The notes under the pieces were generated by a model. The model made no database searches. It was not told the origin of the DNA and was given only the letters and a program-made list of their open reading frames with translations. The translations under genes and the position numbers were made by a program. From Perognathus longimembris pacificus (Eukaryota; Chordata; Mammalia; Rodentia; Heteromyidae), in contig NC_063176.1 in the NCBI RefSeq assembly GCF_023159225.1, forward strand, positions 36,202,786 through 36,266,785: a stretch of DNA of 64,000 nt, given 5' to 3'. Positions 42,719 through 53,872 of this stretch are shown one piece after another; the stretch's first letter is position 1; every line of letters starts with the position of its first letter.

Positions 42719-42914
42719 TTTTTTTGGCCAGTCCTGGGGCTTGGACTCAGGGCCTGAGCACTGTCCCTGGCTTCTTTTTGCTCAAGGCTAGCCCTCTACC
42801 ACTTGAGCCACAGCACCACTTCTGGCTTTCTCTTTTTATGTGGTACTGAGAAATGGAATCCAGGGCTTCATGTATGCTAGGCAAATACTCTACACTAAGC
42901 CACATTCCCAGCCT
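42719..42914 (-). mobile_element. IDL-Geo SINE
   Basis: Complete, older. Confidence 0.89.
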
Positions 42915-43134
42915 TCCTTCCTCTTGTGTAGCATTTCTTCAAGAATCTCCTGCAGTCATGGCTTAGTAGTCATGAATTGCTTCAGTTTATGCTTTTCTTT
43001 GAAGATTTCAGTTGTGTTTTAAGGTATAATTTTGGTGGATTTAGCAGTCTTGTTTCAGTGCTTGAAATGCATCAGCCTGCTTTCTTGGCCTTTAGGATTT
43101 CCACTGAGAGGCTTACTATTACTCTTTTCTTTTT

Positions 43135-43335
43135 CTTTTTTTGGCCAGTCCTGGGCCTTGAACTCAGGGCCTGAGCACTGTCCCTGGCTTCTTCCCGCTC
43201 AAGGCTAGCACTCTGCCACTTGAGCCACAGCGCCGCTTCTGGCCGTTTTCTGTATATGTGGTGCTGGGGAATCGAACCTAGGGCCTCGTGTATCCGAGGC
43301 AGGCACTCTTGCCACTAGGCTATATCCCCAGCCCC
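43135..43335 (-). mobile_element. IDL-Geo SINE, young subtype
   Basis: CTTCTTCCCGCTCAAGG variant; CTTACTATTACTCTT on both sides. Confidence 0.96.
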
Positions 43336-43464
43336 TTACTATTACTCTTGATAGGTTTTCCTTTGCAAGTAAACTAATACTTTTTTCTCCTTTCAGCTTT
43401 CACATTTTTTCTTTGTTCTGAGCACTTGTCATTTTAACTACAATACAATATGGAGACTTTTTTG

Positions 43465-43665
43465 TTTTAGTCTTTTTCTTATTGTCAAGGAGATCTACAG
43501 AGGGGTTATAGTTACATACATAAGATAGTAAAGCACATTTCTCGTCAAACTTGTTACCTCTGAGAGGTGATGTTTTGTTTTCTGGTTCTTTTAAATTTAA
43601 TTTATTTATTTTATTGTCAAATTGATGTACAAAGAGGTTACAGTTTCATATGTTAGGCCAGGTTT
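43465..43665 (-). mobile_element. Two lineage L1 3' ends
   Basis: TTATTGTCAAGGAGATCTAC...GGGGTTATAGTTACATAC and, at 43610, TTATTGTCAAATTGATGTAC...GAGGTTACAGTTTCATATG. Confidence 0.6.
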
Positions 43666-43866
43666 TTTTTTTTTTTGCCAGTCCTGAGGCTTGGACTCAG
43701 GGCCTGAGCACTGTCCCTGGCTTCATTTTGCTCAAGGCTAGCACTCTGCCACTTGAGTCACAGCGCCATTTCTGGCCATTTTCTATATATGTGGTGCTGG
43801 GGAATTGAACCCAGGGCCTCATGTATACGGGGCAAGCACTCTTGCCACTAGGCCATATCCCCAGCC
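43666..43866 (-). mobile_element. IDL-Geo SINE
   Basis: TAGGCCAGGTTTTT repeated after the element. Confidence 0.94.
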
Positions 43867-44427
43867 CATAGGCCAGGTTTTTGTGGGTTTTTTTTTTGCC
43901 ATATTTATTTGGAATTCTCAGTACCTATGGTACTTGGTGTCCGTTTCTTTCCTTACATTTGGAGGAAATTTTCTTCTATAATTTTATTAAATGTGTGTGT
44001 GTGTGGTTGTCTATATTATATCTTCAGTTTCCTCTTCTATACCACAGATTTTTAGGTTTATCTTTTAACATTTTCCTAGAGATCTTGAATATTGTATTTG
44101 TGGTTCCCTTTCCCTTGCTTTTTTTTTTTTCCTATGTGAATGTATTGTTTGGTGTAGTTCATTGATGTTGCTTTCTGTTGAATTTTTATTTGACTTACTG
44201 AACTTGTCCAAGGTTTGTTTGGTTTGTTTCGCAATCTCTTTTAGCTTAATTTCTTGTCCAAATTGTTAATTACCTGTCTAAACCTTAATTTGACTCTGAT
44301 TTCCTCCAGCTGTTCATTTGAACTCTTGAGGCCAGCTGTTTTTAAATCATTCTGAATTCTTGGTCTGGCATTTCACCCATTGAATATTTTGGCCTTAGTT
44401 ATTAAACATGACCTAGAAACATGTGGG

Positions 44428-44657
44428 GCTTGGGTGGCTTATACCTATAGTCCTAGCTACTCAGGTGGTTGAGATCTGAGGATTACAGTTTAGCCAGCCC
44501 TGGGGCAGCAAATCTGTGAAACTCTTATCTCCAATCTCCAATTAAAACAACAAAAACTGAAAGTGAAGCTATGGCTCCAGTTGATAGAGTATTAGCCTTG
44601 AGTACAAAAGCACAGCCATAGTGCTCAGGGCCTGAATTCAACTCCCAGGACTGGCAC
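44428..44657 (+). mobile_element. B1-Geo SINE
   Basis: GGGGCTTGGGTGGCTTATAC to CAGGACTGGCAC. Confidence 0.78.
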
Positions 44658-44721
44658 AAAAAAAATTTCAAAAGAGTTACGGAACTTTCTGAGGAGACAT
44701 GTTGCCATTTTTCATGTGTTT

Positions 44722-44846
44722 GTACCAGTTCTGGTCTTGAACTCAGGGCCTATGCGCTCACATCTAGTTATTTTTGCTTAAAGCTGGTGTTCTACTACTT
44801 GAGCCACGGTTCCAGATGCTTTTTGGCAGTTAGTTGAAGAAAAGAG
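44722..44846 (-). mobile_element. B1-Geo fragment
   Basis: Geo half only, cut in GGCAGTTAGTTGAAGA. Confidence 0.65.
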
Positions 44847-44850
44847 CACA

Positions 44851-44971
44851 CTACCACTTGAGCCACAGCACCACTTTTGGCCTTTTCTATATATGGTGGT
44901 GCTGAGGAATCGAACCCAGGGCTTCATGTATATGAGGCAAGCACTCTACCACTAGATCATACCCTCAGCCC
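44851..44971 (-). mobile_element. IDL-Geo fragment
   Basis: Starts inside Geo (CACTACCACTTGAGCC) and keeps the whole IDL half. Confidence 0.82.
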
Positions 44972-44981
44972 TTTTTACAGC

Positions 44982-45013
44982 TAGGCATGTATGTATGTAT
45001 CTATGTATGTACA
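44982..45013. repeat. (GTAT)n tract
   Basis: About 8 tetranucleotide units with one change. Confidence 0.85.
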
Positions 45014-45019
45014 TCAAGT

Positions 45020-45221
45020 CAGTATGGGGCTTGAGCTTGGGGCCTGGCCACTGTCTCTGAGCCTTTTTTTGCCCTCTACCACTTGAGCCATAGTACCACT
45101 TCCAGTTTTTGAGTGGCTAATTGGAGATAAAAATCTCATGGGACTTTTCTGAACATGAATTCTCAGATCTCAGCTTCCTGGGTAGCTAGGATTACAGATG
45201 TGAGCCACTGGTGCCTGGCTC
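45020..45221 (-). mobile_element. B1-Geo SINE
   Basis: Lacks the inner B1 segment. Confidence 0.78.
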
Positions 45222-45660
45222 TACTACCTTTTATTTGGAGGTCTTTGTGAACTGTCATCTTTTGAATGCTTCATTTCCTGTGTCTTTCACAGATGAGAAA
45301 ATGAATCACTATAATAGTGACAACATCACAGCAAACCAGACAGAATTCCTAAAGACAATGACTATACCACTAATAGCTACAGAAATGATGGTGGCAAATA
45401 ATGTAGAATAAACTATGAAGCTAGGAATTAATAAAGGTAAAAGGAATACTGAAAGCATGAAATAAAGGAGTGGCAAATAAAAAAGAAGAAACAAGTAAAA
45501 AGAGCAAAAAAGGAAAAGAATATGAGGAAAAGGAAGAGAAGAATAATACTTAAAAAATGAATACAAAGTAAAGAAAGATATATAAATAAAGAACCTAAGC
45601 TGAAATACAAAGTAAAAATACAAGAGGATATTAATAGATTAAAATAGCACTTAAAGATAG
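45222..45660. other. Unassigned, possibly old L1 sequence
   Basis: A-rich (about 45400-45650), lying between antisense L1 pieces; no family diagnosis possible by eye. Confidence 0.35.
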
Positions 45661-45661
45661 G

Positions 45662-45880
45662 TTTTTTTTTTTTTTTTTTGCCAGTCCTGGGGCTTGGACT
45701 CAGGGCCTGAGTGAGCACTGTCCCTGGCTTCTTTTTGCTCAAGGATAGCACTCTGCCACTTGAGGCACAGTGCCATTCTGGCCTTTTCTATTTTTCTATA
45801 TATGTGGTGCTGAGGAATTAAACCTAGGGCTTCATGTGTACGAGTTGAGCACTTTTGCCACTAGGCCATATTCCCAGCCC
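45662..45880 (-). mobile_element. IDL-Geo SINE
   Basis: Small tandem duplication GAGTGAGCACTG in the Geo half. Confidence 0.9.
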
Positions 45881-45913
45881 AAAGACAGTTTTTTAAAAAG
45901 TGAAAAAATACAC

Positions 45914-46104
45914 TTTTTTTGGCCAATCCTGGGGCTTGGGACTCGGAGTCTGTCCCTGGCTTCTTTTTTGCTTAAGGCTAGCACTCTACCTCTTGAGTCG
46001 CAGCACTACTTCTGGCTTTTTCCATTTATGTGGTGCTGAGGAATCGAACCCGCTGCTTCATGCATGGTAGGCAAGCACTCTACCGTTGAGCCACATTTCC
46101 AGCC
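45914..46104 (-). mobile_element. IDL-Geo SINE
   Basis: Older; loses GGGCCTGAGCACT. Confidence 0.86.
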
Positions 46105-46619
46105 TTAAACACGTCTCTTGAGGTCCTGTAATGTTGGGATCTGGCAGGTTTGAAATGGAAGGTAGAGGGATAATGGATTGTAACTAGAGTCTTGTCTTTC
46201 TTCTCTGTTCCTACTACTAATTGATACTATTAGATAGATAAACGTTGGGTTGGGAATGTTGTCAGTGTCAGGCTGCATTCACTTCAGAACCTTCCTGTTG
46301 CTTACTAGAAACTTCTGGCCACAAGAAACTTAGGTGCTTCTGGTGTTGGGAAACTTTCACATACTCCAGTAGGACTCCTCCCCCCCAGTTCATGCGCCCA
46401 TAGGCAACAAATATCCAAGCCAAGGAGTCACTGGGTTAGAGAGTAGGGGAAGCAAACAGTACTAAGATCTGCACTGGATGGGGAGAACCAATGGAACATT
46501 CCCTGACACTGCCTGCTGGTTTCAGTGCTTTTGGACTCTAAAGTTAGTAGCAAACAGCCCTGTGAGAGGAAAAATGTTGCAGAAATTCAGAGATCCTAGA
46601 GACCTGGACTCAAAATTCT
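46105..46619. other. Unassigned
   Basis: Moderate G+C; may belong with the open-frame block that follows (46840-47500). Confidence 0.35.
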
Positions 46620-46822
46620 TTTTTTTTTTGGCCAGTCCTAGGCCGTGAACTCAGGGCCTGAGCACTGTCCCTGGCTTCTTTTTTGCTCAAGGCTAGCACT
46701 CTGCCACTTGAGCCACAGCGCCCCTTCTGGCCATTTTCTGTATATGTGGTGCTGATGAATCGAACCCAGGGCCTCATGTATACGAGGCAAGCACTCTTGC
46801 CACTAGGCCATATTCCCAGCCC
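46620..46822 (-). mobile_element. IDL-Geo SINE
   Basis: CTGGACTCAAAATTCTT on both sides. Confidence 0.95.
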
Positions 46823-46943
46823 CTGGACTCAAAATTCTTAAGTCCTACTTGGCAGCAGTCCCCATACTTTAGTGAGGCAACTCCACAGGCTGAGCAATCT
46901 GCAGGTTCAGAGCTCTCAGTTGCCATAGTAATCTAACAAGATA

Positions 46944-47499
46944 TCAGGGCTTGATCCTTGCTACACAGAGTGGAGATATTTGGTGTCTCCACAGCAGAGC
47001 CTGAGGTCCCTGCTGCTTGCTTATTAACCTCAGTGGGTCAGCAGCTGACTCATTTCTGTCCATGACTGCCACTTGTGGCCATCTTCCATTCATACCCTCT
47101 GGCAGGATATACCAAAGCTCTCTGATTTGTTTCTTCTGATTCTTTTGAGGTGACCAGAATAACTTAGTCTCAAACACCTTGCCTCTCAAGGTGGCAGCGG
47201 GTTTGGGTACAATGAATTTCTTCAGTGCTAGCTTGCCACATAGGAGTTCATGTTGCACCAAATCATAAGACTGGATTTAACACTAAGAGAACTGTTGGTT
47301 TCTCCTGTGGCTTAGATTTTGTTGCCGTAAAGAGCTGCCTGACTTGCCTTGTGCTTGTGACTTTGGCTTCCCCCCTCTTAGGAACAAGGGTTAGTACTGC
47401 TAACTGCTTCCTACTTCTCTCAGGATCTCTTTTTGTTGTTGTTTCTTCATGCTTTTTAGCAATTGTTATCTCTTTCTTGATTCCTGGTGCTTTGAACAT
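46944..47499 (-). pseudogene. Unidentified coding-like remnant
   Basis: Two minus-strand open frames (78 codons from 47499, 105 codons to 46944) abut with a one-base frame change near 47262. Both have ordinary, non-repetitive protein-like composition (first frame rich in K/R/T; second includes KKFIVPKPAATLRGKVFETK). I do not recognise the protein. It may be a processed pseudogene with one frameshift, or part of an old L1 5' region, since antisense L1 pieces lie on both sides. It has no promoter or splice context. Confidence 0.3.
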
Positions 47500-47509
47500 A
47501 GTTTAACCT

Positions 47510-47721
47510 TTTTTTTTTTTTTTATTTTGGCCAGTCCTGGGCCTTGAACTCAGGGCCTGAGCATTGTCCCTGGCTTCTTTTTGCTCAAGGCTAGCACTCT
47601 GCCACTTGAGCCACAGCGCCACTTCTGGCCGTTTTCTGTATATGTGGTGCTGGGGAATCGATCCCAGGGCCTCATGTACACAAGGCAAGCAGTCTTGCCA
47701 CTAGGCCATATCCCCAGCCCC
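47510..47721 (-). mobile_element. IDL-Geo SINE
   Basis: Complete; TTAACCTTT-type flanks. Confidence 0.93.
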
Positions 47722-47749
47722 TCTTAACCTTTAACCTCATAATTTCTTG

Positions 47750-47911
47750 AGTATGTTGCTCAAGACAGGCAACCCCACTTCCCAACTTTTTGGTGGTTAA
47801 TTGGAGATAAAAGAGTCACAGACTGTCCTATCCAGGCTGGTTTTGAACCAAGACTCTTGAATCTCAGCCTCTTTAGTAAAGATTACAGGTGTGAGCCATG
47901 GCGCCTGGCTA
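47750..47911 (-). mobile_element. B1-Geo SINE
   Basis: Most of the Geo half is missing; ends GATTACAGGTGTGAGCCATG. Confidence 0.75.
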
Positions 47912-47980
47912 TTTTTTTTTTCTTTTTTCGTTTGTCATCAAAGGTGATTTGTAAAATACTGTTTCAGCATCCTTGCATGA

Positions 47981-48188
47981 TTTTTTTTTTTTTTTTGGCC
48001 AGTCCTGGGCCTTGGACTCAGGGCCTGAGCACTGTCCCTGGCTTCCTTTTGCTCAAGGCTAACACTGCCACTTGAGCCACAGCGCCCCTTCTGGCCATTT
48101 TCTGTATATGTGGTGCAGGGGAATCGAACCCAGGGCTTCATGTATACGAGGCGAGCACTCTTGCCACTAGGCCATATCCCCAGCCCCC
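47981..48188 (-). mobile_element. IDL-Geo SINE, outer tandem member
   Basis: GCATGATTTTT flanks the pair (47977 and 48392). Confidence 0.93.
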
Positions 48189-48391
48189 TTTTTTTTTTTT
48201 TGCCAGTCCTGGGCCTTGGACTCAGGGCCTGAGCACCCTCCCTGGCTTCTTCCCGCTCAAGGCTAGCACTCTGCCACCTGAGCCACAGCGCCCCTTCTGT
48301 CCGTTTTCCATATGTGTGGTGCTGGGGAATCAAACCCAGAGCTTCATGTGTAGGAGGTAAGCACTCTTGCCACTAGGCCCTATTCCCAGCC
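48189..48391 (-). mobile_element. IDL-Geo SINE, second tandem member
   Basis: CTTCTTCCCGCTCAAGG subtype; abuts the first copy through its T tract. Confidence 0.92.
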
Positions 48392-49339
48392 CGCATGATT
48401 TTTCTTTTGTATACTAATCTGATGTATTCCGTTAATGAATATTCAGATCTTAAACCAAGTTTGGATTTCTGGCATAAATTCTACTTGGTAATAGTATATA
48501 ATTTTTTTTTATGTTGCTCAATTTAGTTTGCTAGTATTTTGTTGAAGAGTTTTATATTGTAAGAATTACTTGTTTGTCTATAGTTCTGGCTTTAAAATCA
48601 GGGTAAAACTCCACATGTAAAATTAACTTGGAGATATTTGAGCTTCCTGTTTTGTTGTTGTTGCTGTTGCTAGAGCCGAAATGGTTTTAGTTCTTCCTAT
48701 GTTTGTCAAGTAAAATTCATCAGTAATGGTATTTGGGCTGGGGCTTTTATTTGTGTGTATTGTTTGATTGCTAATTCAACTTCATTTATTTTATTCTTAG
48801 CCAGATTTTCTATTTGAGTCAGTTTTGGTAGTCTGTCTTTCTAGGACTTTGTATTAAGTTATCTAACTTGTCAGATTATAGTCATTCATATGGTACTCTG
48901 TAATATTTCTACTTCAATAGAGTTGATAATACTGTCTTTCATTTCAGAATCTAATAATCTTTTTTCTTTTCTTGCTTAATATTAGCTGAATGAAAAGTGT
49001 TTAGGAACTAGCTTTTTTAGTTCACTTTCTCTGTCATTGAGTGTTTTGTAGGGAAGCTTTGCTTATTTTTCTGCTTGTTTGCCAATGTCTACTTTTTGCT
49101 ACTTCTTCTTTTCATCTTGCTTTTAGGGAATTCCCTGAAAGTTATTGTTGATTTTCTCTGGCTCTCCCAGCTCATAACATAATCAACTCCATGTGTCTTT
49201 TCCCACAGATGGATACTTGTCTGTGTGAATCTCATTTTTCTAGCTTTTAATCTACTTAACCAAAGAAAAAACAAAACCAACCCTTGCTCTTCACTGTTTT
49301 TCATTTTATTTTTTTTTTTCACGAAAAGCTTTAATTAGG

Positions 49340-49545
49340 GGGCTGGGGATATGGCCTAGAGGCAAGAGTGCTTGCCTGGTATACATGAGGCCCTAGGTTC
49401 GATTCCCCAACACCACATATACAGAAAATGGCCAGAAGTGGCGCTGTGGCTCAAGTGGCAGAGTGCTAGCCTTGAGCAAGAAGAAGCCAGGGACAGTGCT
49501 CAGGCCCTGAGTCCAAGCCCCAGGACTGGTCAAAAAAAAAAAAAA
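49340..49545 (+). mobile_element. IDL-Geo SINE
   Basis: AAAAGCTTTAATTA on both sides. Confidence 0.95.
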
Positions 49546-49840
49546 GCTTTAATTAATGATTCTTTTACAAGTAGAGCAAAAAACATACAGGTGTCATCTC
49601 CATTTTTTTCTGCTGTTAAATATTAAGAAAAATAGGCATTTGGAGTAGTTAACGTAGAAACATCAGTTAGTTATCTCTGTTAGATTGTACAGTTTATATA
49701 ATAAAATATTATATGCATATTTTATTTTCCTGTAGTCAGTTTTGGTCACTCTTTCCTTCTGTAATATAGGGTGTAAATAAGAGTGATTAGCCATATTGTC
49801 TGGATTTGGATATGCATTCTTTCATTCATTCATTTGTGCA
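49546..49840. other. Unassigned intron sequence
   Basis: AT-rich; nothing recognised. Confidence 0.5.
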
Positions 49841-50028
49841 TGCCAGTCCCAGGGCTTGAATTTAGACCCTGGGCATTGTCTCTGAGCTCCTTTTGCTCAA
49901 GGCTAGCATTCTACCACTTGAGCCACTTCTGGCTTTTTCTGTTGATGTGATACTGAGGAATCAAACCCAGGGTTTCATGCATGCTAGGCAAAAGTACTCT
50001 ACCAGTAAGCCATATTTATTCTCAGCCC
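49841..50028 (-). mobile_element. IDL-Geo SINE
   Basis: Older; deletion in the Geo half (GAGCCACTTCTGGC). Confidence 0.87.
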
Positions 50029-50454
50029 TAGATTTGGGTTTTTATGCCCTTAGGAAGTTACATGACTTCAGCTTCTCCTGTTACGTGAAGTAGTTAATAA
50101 TGTTTTGGCTCTGCCTTTGCTACTCTCTACTCAGGAGACTGAAGCAAGAAGAGTGCAAGTTGAGGAGACCATCATGAACAACTTAGCAGGATGCCATTTT
50201 TAAATAAATAATGCTTCACAAAAGATATCATTATATTCAATGAGTTAATGGAAGATTCAAATTCCTTGAAATGTTCTGAGCATATAGCAAGAACTCATTG
50301 TTAGAGTCCGTATTATTACAAATGTTTCACCCATAATAAAGACATATAAATTACAAGTTTCCTCAATTATATGAGAGTTGAACTGTAGAATAATTTGTTT
50401 TATATTACTTCAAAATCAGACATCTAAGGTTACCTTAAAACCAAAAGTGACCTG

Positions 50455-50545
50455 TAATCCTAGCTATTCAAGAGGGTTGCAGTTCGAAGCCAGCCCAGGC
50501 AGGAAAGTCTGAAAAATTTATGTTCAATTAATAAAAAAAAAAAGG
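50455..50545 (+). mobile_element. B1-Geo fragment
   Basis: CTGTAATCCTAGCTATTCAA to the AATTAAT junction; Geo half missing. A degraded B1 is at 50105-50210. Confidence 0.6.
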
Positions 50546-50561
50546 AAAAAAATACTTTTTG

Positions 50562-50755
50562 GGGGCTGGGAATGTGGCTTAGCAATAGAGTGCCTAGCAT
50601 GCATGAAGCTCTATGGGTTCCATTCCTCAGCACCACATACATAGAAAAAGCTAGAAGTGGTGCTGTGGCTCAAGTAGAGTGCTAGCCTTGAGCAGAAAGA
50701 AGCCATGGACAGTGCTCAGGCCCTGAGTTCAAGCCCTAGGACTGGCAAAAAAAAA
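50562..50755 (+). mobile_element. IDL-Geo SINE
   Basis: Older subtype (GTGGCTTAGCAATAGAGTGC). Confidence 0.89.
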
Positions 50756-50837
50756 ACAACAAAAAAAAACTTTTTTTGATAATTCCCATTTTGATATTAT
50801 GAAATCTGAACTACCTTATTTATTTATTTATTTATAT

Positions 50838-51115
50838 TAATTGAACATACATTTTTTTACAAGGTGTTGTGCAAAGAGAGTGCAGTTACATAGTAGGGCA
50901 GTGTGTACATTTCTTGTGATATCTTACAACCTGTTTTTCCATCCCTTGTCTAGGTCAGGTAGACACATATGCAATATACAATGTATCAAGAACATATACA
51001 GTGTCCACAGACTTGGTCTCTACTGTCTTTCCGTCTCCCTTTGTTAACAGTCATATCAGGGAGATCATGCCCCTTTGTTTTCTGTGTTCTAGGCTTGTCT
51101 CACTCAACATTATTT
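50838..51115 (-). mobile_element. Lineage L1 3' UTR end
   Basis: ACAAGGTGTTGTGCAAAGAG, ACATATGCAATATACAATGT; jumps from CAGTGTCCACAGAC to TTGGTCTCTACTGTC, missing about 220 bases kept in the copy at 37400-38150. Confidence 0.68.
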
Positions 51116-51596
51116 TGAACTACCTTATTTAATAATACTATTTGCTCATTTAACTTTTCTCTTCAGAATGCTGATGTCTCTAATGACTTGAATACCCCAC
51201 TGAATTAGGTTTAATGGGTGTATCAAGTTGTACATTCCTCTACTGAGTCCCTCTTAACTAATGAGGTATTTTCGTGAAATGCCAATCTAATCATATTATG
51301 CTGTTAACTCAAAACAGCTGGGCTGTTTTTTTTTTTGGCGGGTTTCAAAATAAAAGCCAACTATTTTCACTATCTGCATGCTGTATACCCTGAGTTTTCT
51401 CATAATTTATGAGACTTAAACTCTTACTTTATAAATAAGAGTTTATTTTCATGGGTGAAGCTATTAGATCAGTTACGTCAAAAAAGTTCTTTGTAAGGTA
51501 ATTTCAGGTAAACTCATTAGTCCCACTGTTGTGATTGTTATGATTGTCTTTTGTTTTCTAACATTTGTTTTGCTTCTTTCTTATTTAATTTTCTTT
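51116..51596. other. Unassigned intron sequence
   Basis: AT-rich; nothing recognised. Confidence 0.5.
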
Positions 51597-51838
51597 TTAC
51601 CAGTATTGGAGCTTTAACTCAGGGCTTCAAAGTCTTGCTTGGCTTTTTTGCTCATAGATGGTCCTCTTGTCACTTGAGTCATGCTGGTAGTTCCAGCTTT
51701 CTGCTGGTTAATCGAAGATGAGGGTCTTCAGATTTGTCTCTGGAATTGGCTTCAAGCCTGTGTTGGCTTCAAATGGGGATCCTAAGATCACAATCTCCTG
51801 AGTAGCTAGTATTTACAGGTGTGAGCCACCTGCACCCA
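51597..51838 (-). mobile_element. B1-Geo SINE
   Basis: Complete with a partial duplication (GGCTTCAAGCCTGTGTTGGC). Confidence 0.78.
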
Positions 51839-52254
51839 TCTGTTTTTGTTCTTAGAATTACTAAATTCCAGATGTTATCTCTGTATCATTCTTCTAGTCA
51901 GGTAATAGTCTGTTAAGATGTTACTAGATTAATAAATAAAGCTTAAAAGATACTTCCAGGGATGTTAGACGTGAACTTGTATCTTTACTAACCAGACAGT
52001 ATCTTTACACTAAGATATGTAGCTTAACAAGAGCAGAATGGCAGAGAGGGGCTTGACAGGATGAATGGAATAGCTTCTAGTAAACTTGTTGATACATAGA
52101 TGTGAAGTTTGGACCTTTTCACTACTAGCGAATCCTGTTACTGAGAACTTTATTGTGGAAACTTTGTTTTTTAATTTCATTTATATTTCTTTTTGTGGGA
52201 ATAGGAATATGCAAATTGTTGTATTTCACGTGACAGGTTGTGTTTCTCCTTAAC

Positions 52255-52385
52255 ATATATAATATGCACCCCTTTTTAAATTTCTCATGTTGGTAATTTG
52301 TGACATACCTTTTTTCTTTCTATTCTTGCTAGAGGGCTGTCAATTTAATTAGTTTAGCTTTTGTATGATTGTTTTCTAGTTATTT
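52255..52385 (-). mobile_element. Antisense L1 ORF2 fragment
   Basis: GGTAATTTGTGACATACC, TTGCTAGAGGGCTGTCAATT. Confidence 0.5.
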
Positions 52386-52471
52386 GATACATGAATAAAT
52401 ATTTGTGCATTTGCAGAGAAAACAGGTCTGCATCAAACAAACATGTGAATAGTAATTATTTTTTGTTTGCT

Positions 52472-52667
52472 TTTTTGCCAGTCCTGGGCTTGAACTCAGG
52501 GCCTGAGCACACTGTCCCTGGTTTCTTTTTGTTCAAGGCTAGCATTCTACCATGTAAGCCACAGCACCACTTCTAGCTTTTTCTATATATGTGGTGCTGA
52601 GGAATTGAACCCAGGCCTTCATGTATATGAGGCGAGCACTTTACCACTAGGCTGTATTCCTAGCCCT
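52472..52667 (-). mobile_element. IDL-Geo SINE
   Basis: TAGTAATTATTTTTT upstream, TAGTCATTATTTTTT downstream. Confidence 0.92.
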
Positions 52668-52873
52668 AGTCATTATTTTTTAGCGTTAACAAATCGAGAA
52701 TTTTTCTTTAATGTATTTGCCTTTATTGAGATGACAAAATGCGTATGTGATGCTAAGAGTATTGGCTTAATAGTGCTTACTAAGAATATGCACAAAGCCT
52801 TAGATTCAGTTCTAGCCATTTCAAATATAAAATAAAACACATTTGTTAGTTTTTTGTTTTGTTTTTGTGTTTC

Positions 52874-53059
52874 TTTTTGCCAGTTCCAAGGCTTGAACTC
52901 AGGGCCTGGGCATTATCCCTGACCTTTTCCTCAAGGAGAGTGAGTACTCTACCACTTGACACACAGCACCACTTCCGGCCTTTTGTGTTATGTGGCACTG
53001 AGGAATTGAATCCAGGCATGCTAGGCAAGCACACTACCTCTAAGCCACATTCCCAGCCC
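52874..53059 (-). mobile_element. IDL-Geo SINE
   Basis: Older, several small deletions; its last 42 bases are part of the tandem duplication below. Confidence 0.87.
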
Positions 53060-53255
53060 TCTGCTAGTTTCATAGCCATAAATAATAGCAAAGTTTATTT
53101 ATAATTACATCTACATGGAAACATTTAAAATATGGATGCTAGGCAAGCATACTACCTCTAAGCCACATTCCCCGCCCTATCTATGCTAGTTTCATAGCCA
53201 TAAATAATAGCAAAGTTTGTTTATAATTACAGCTACATGGAAACACTTAAAATGG
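53018..53255. repeat. Tandem duplication, unit about 118 bp
   Basis: The end of the IDL-Geo (ATGCTAGGCAAGC...) plus adjoining unique sequence (GCTAGTTTCATAGCCATAAA ...) occurs at 53018-53135 and again at 53136-53255 with about half a dozen substitutions and a 4-base indel. Confidence 0.95.
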
Positions 53256-53591
53256 CTTTATTTTGTGAAGTCATAGTTGTGTTAAGTGAAGTAGCAGTTA
53301 TTACAAAAGTGGCATAAAGCAACTTGGATTTATAATATAGAAGAAACAATTGATGGTTTAAACTATCAAGTCAGTTTGATTGTACATATAAGACAGACCT
53401 TTTTACTTGAGCTAGATATAAAAGTAGTGAAAGCTGGATTTGGGAACAAACTTGTAGTCTGAACAATTCAGAAGACTTAAGGCAGAAAGATCACTTGGGA
53501 TCAGTGGTATAGGCAGGCTTTTGTACTATAGTAAGACACTGAATAAATGAGTGAGTTTATGAAGGAATAAATCTATTAAAACTCTGTACTT

Positions 53592-53662
53592 TGGTGCTAG
53601 GGATGTAGCTCAGCAGTAGAGCACGTGGCTAGCATGTACAGCCCCTGGATTTGATCCCCAGC
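53592..53662 (+). mobile_element. ID-like monomer close to its tRNA parent
   Basis: GGGATGTAGCTCAGCAGTAG then GATTTGATCCCCAGCA: A-box and B-box are closer to tRNA-Ala than in IDL-Geo. It is followed by non-tRNA sequence, so a SINE rather than a tRNA gene. Confidence 0.75.
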
Positions 53663-53694
53663 AATGAATGTGTGGATGAATATAAAATTAATAG

Positions 53695-53785
53695 ATTTAA
53701 AAATCTAATTTAACTTTATCCAATGTATGTAACTGTAACCCCTGTATACATCACCTCTATAATAACAATAAAATTTTTTTTAAAT
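53695..53785 (+). mobile_element. Lineage L1 3' end
   Basis: TGTAACTGTAACCCCTGTAT then ACATCACCTCTATAATAA and CAATAAAATTTTT: the polyadenylation signal in sense orientation to PDS5A. Confidence 0.7.
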
Positions 53786-53872
53786 CTAGTTTGAATGGGT
53801 GGAACCCAAGACCTTATACATACTAGGCAAGTACTCTGCCATTGAGTACTCTACTCATTTCTACTCCCCCTT

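Larger units (their letters stand above)
42915..44415 (-). mobile_element. Antisense L1 5' region remnant
   Basis: GAATCTCCTGCAGTCATGGC, TTAGGATTTCCACTGAGAGG, TTCCTTTGCAAGTAA, ACCACAGATTTTTAGGTTTA and CTGTTCATTTGAACTCTTGA run in the order of an old L1 5' UTR/ORF1 region in reverse; broken by two IDL-Geo insertions and an L1 3' end. Confidence 0.6.
47925..49150 (-). mobile_element. Antisense L1 ORF2 remnant
   Basis: ATGTTGCTCAATTTAGTTTG, CTAGTATTTTGTTGAAGAGT, GTAAAATTCATCAGTAATGG, GGGCTGGGGCTTTTATTTG and CAGATTTTCTATTTGAGTCA track the reverse-transcriptase part of ORF2 in reverse. Many stops; not functional. Confidence 0.75.

Noticed and set aside
45309..45623. 104-codon hydrophobic minus-strand frame
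   Set aside because: Comes from an A-rich/T-rich tract; the F/L/Y-rich translation is compositional.
53592..53662. Possible tRNA-Ala gene
   Set aside because: Has A- and B-box-like motifs but no complementary acceptor stem, no CCA-region consistency and no Pol III terminator in place; it is an ID-like SINE monomer.
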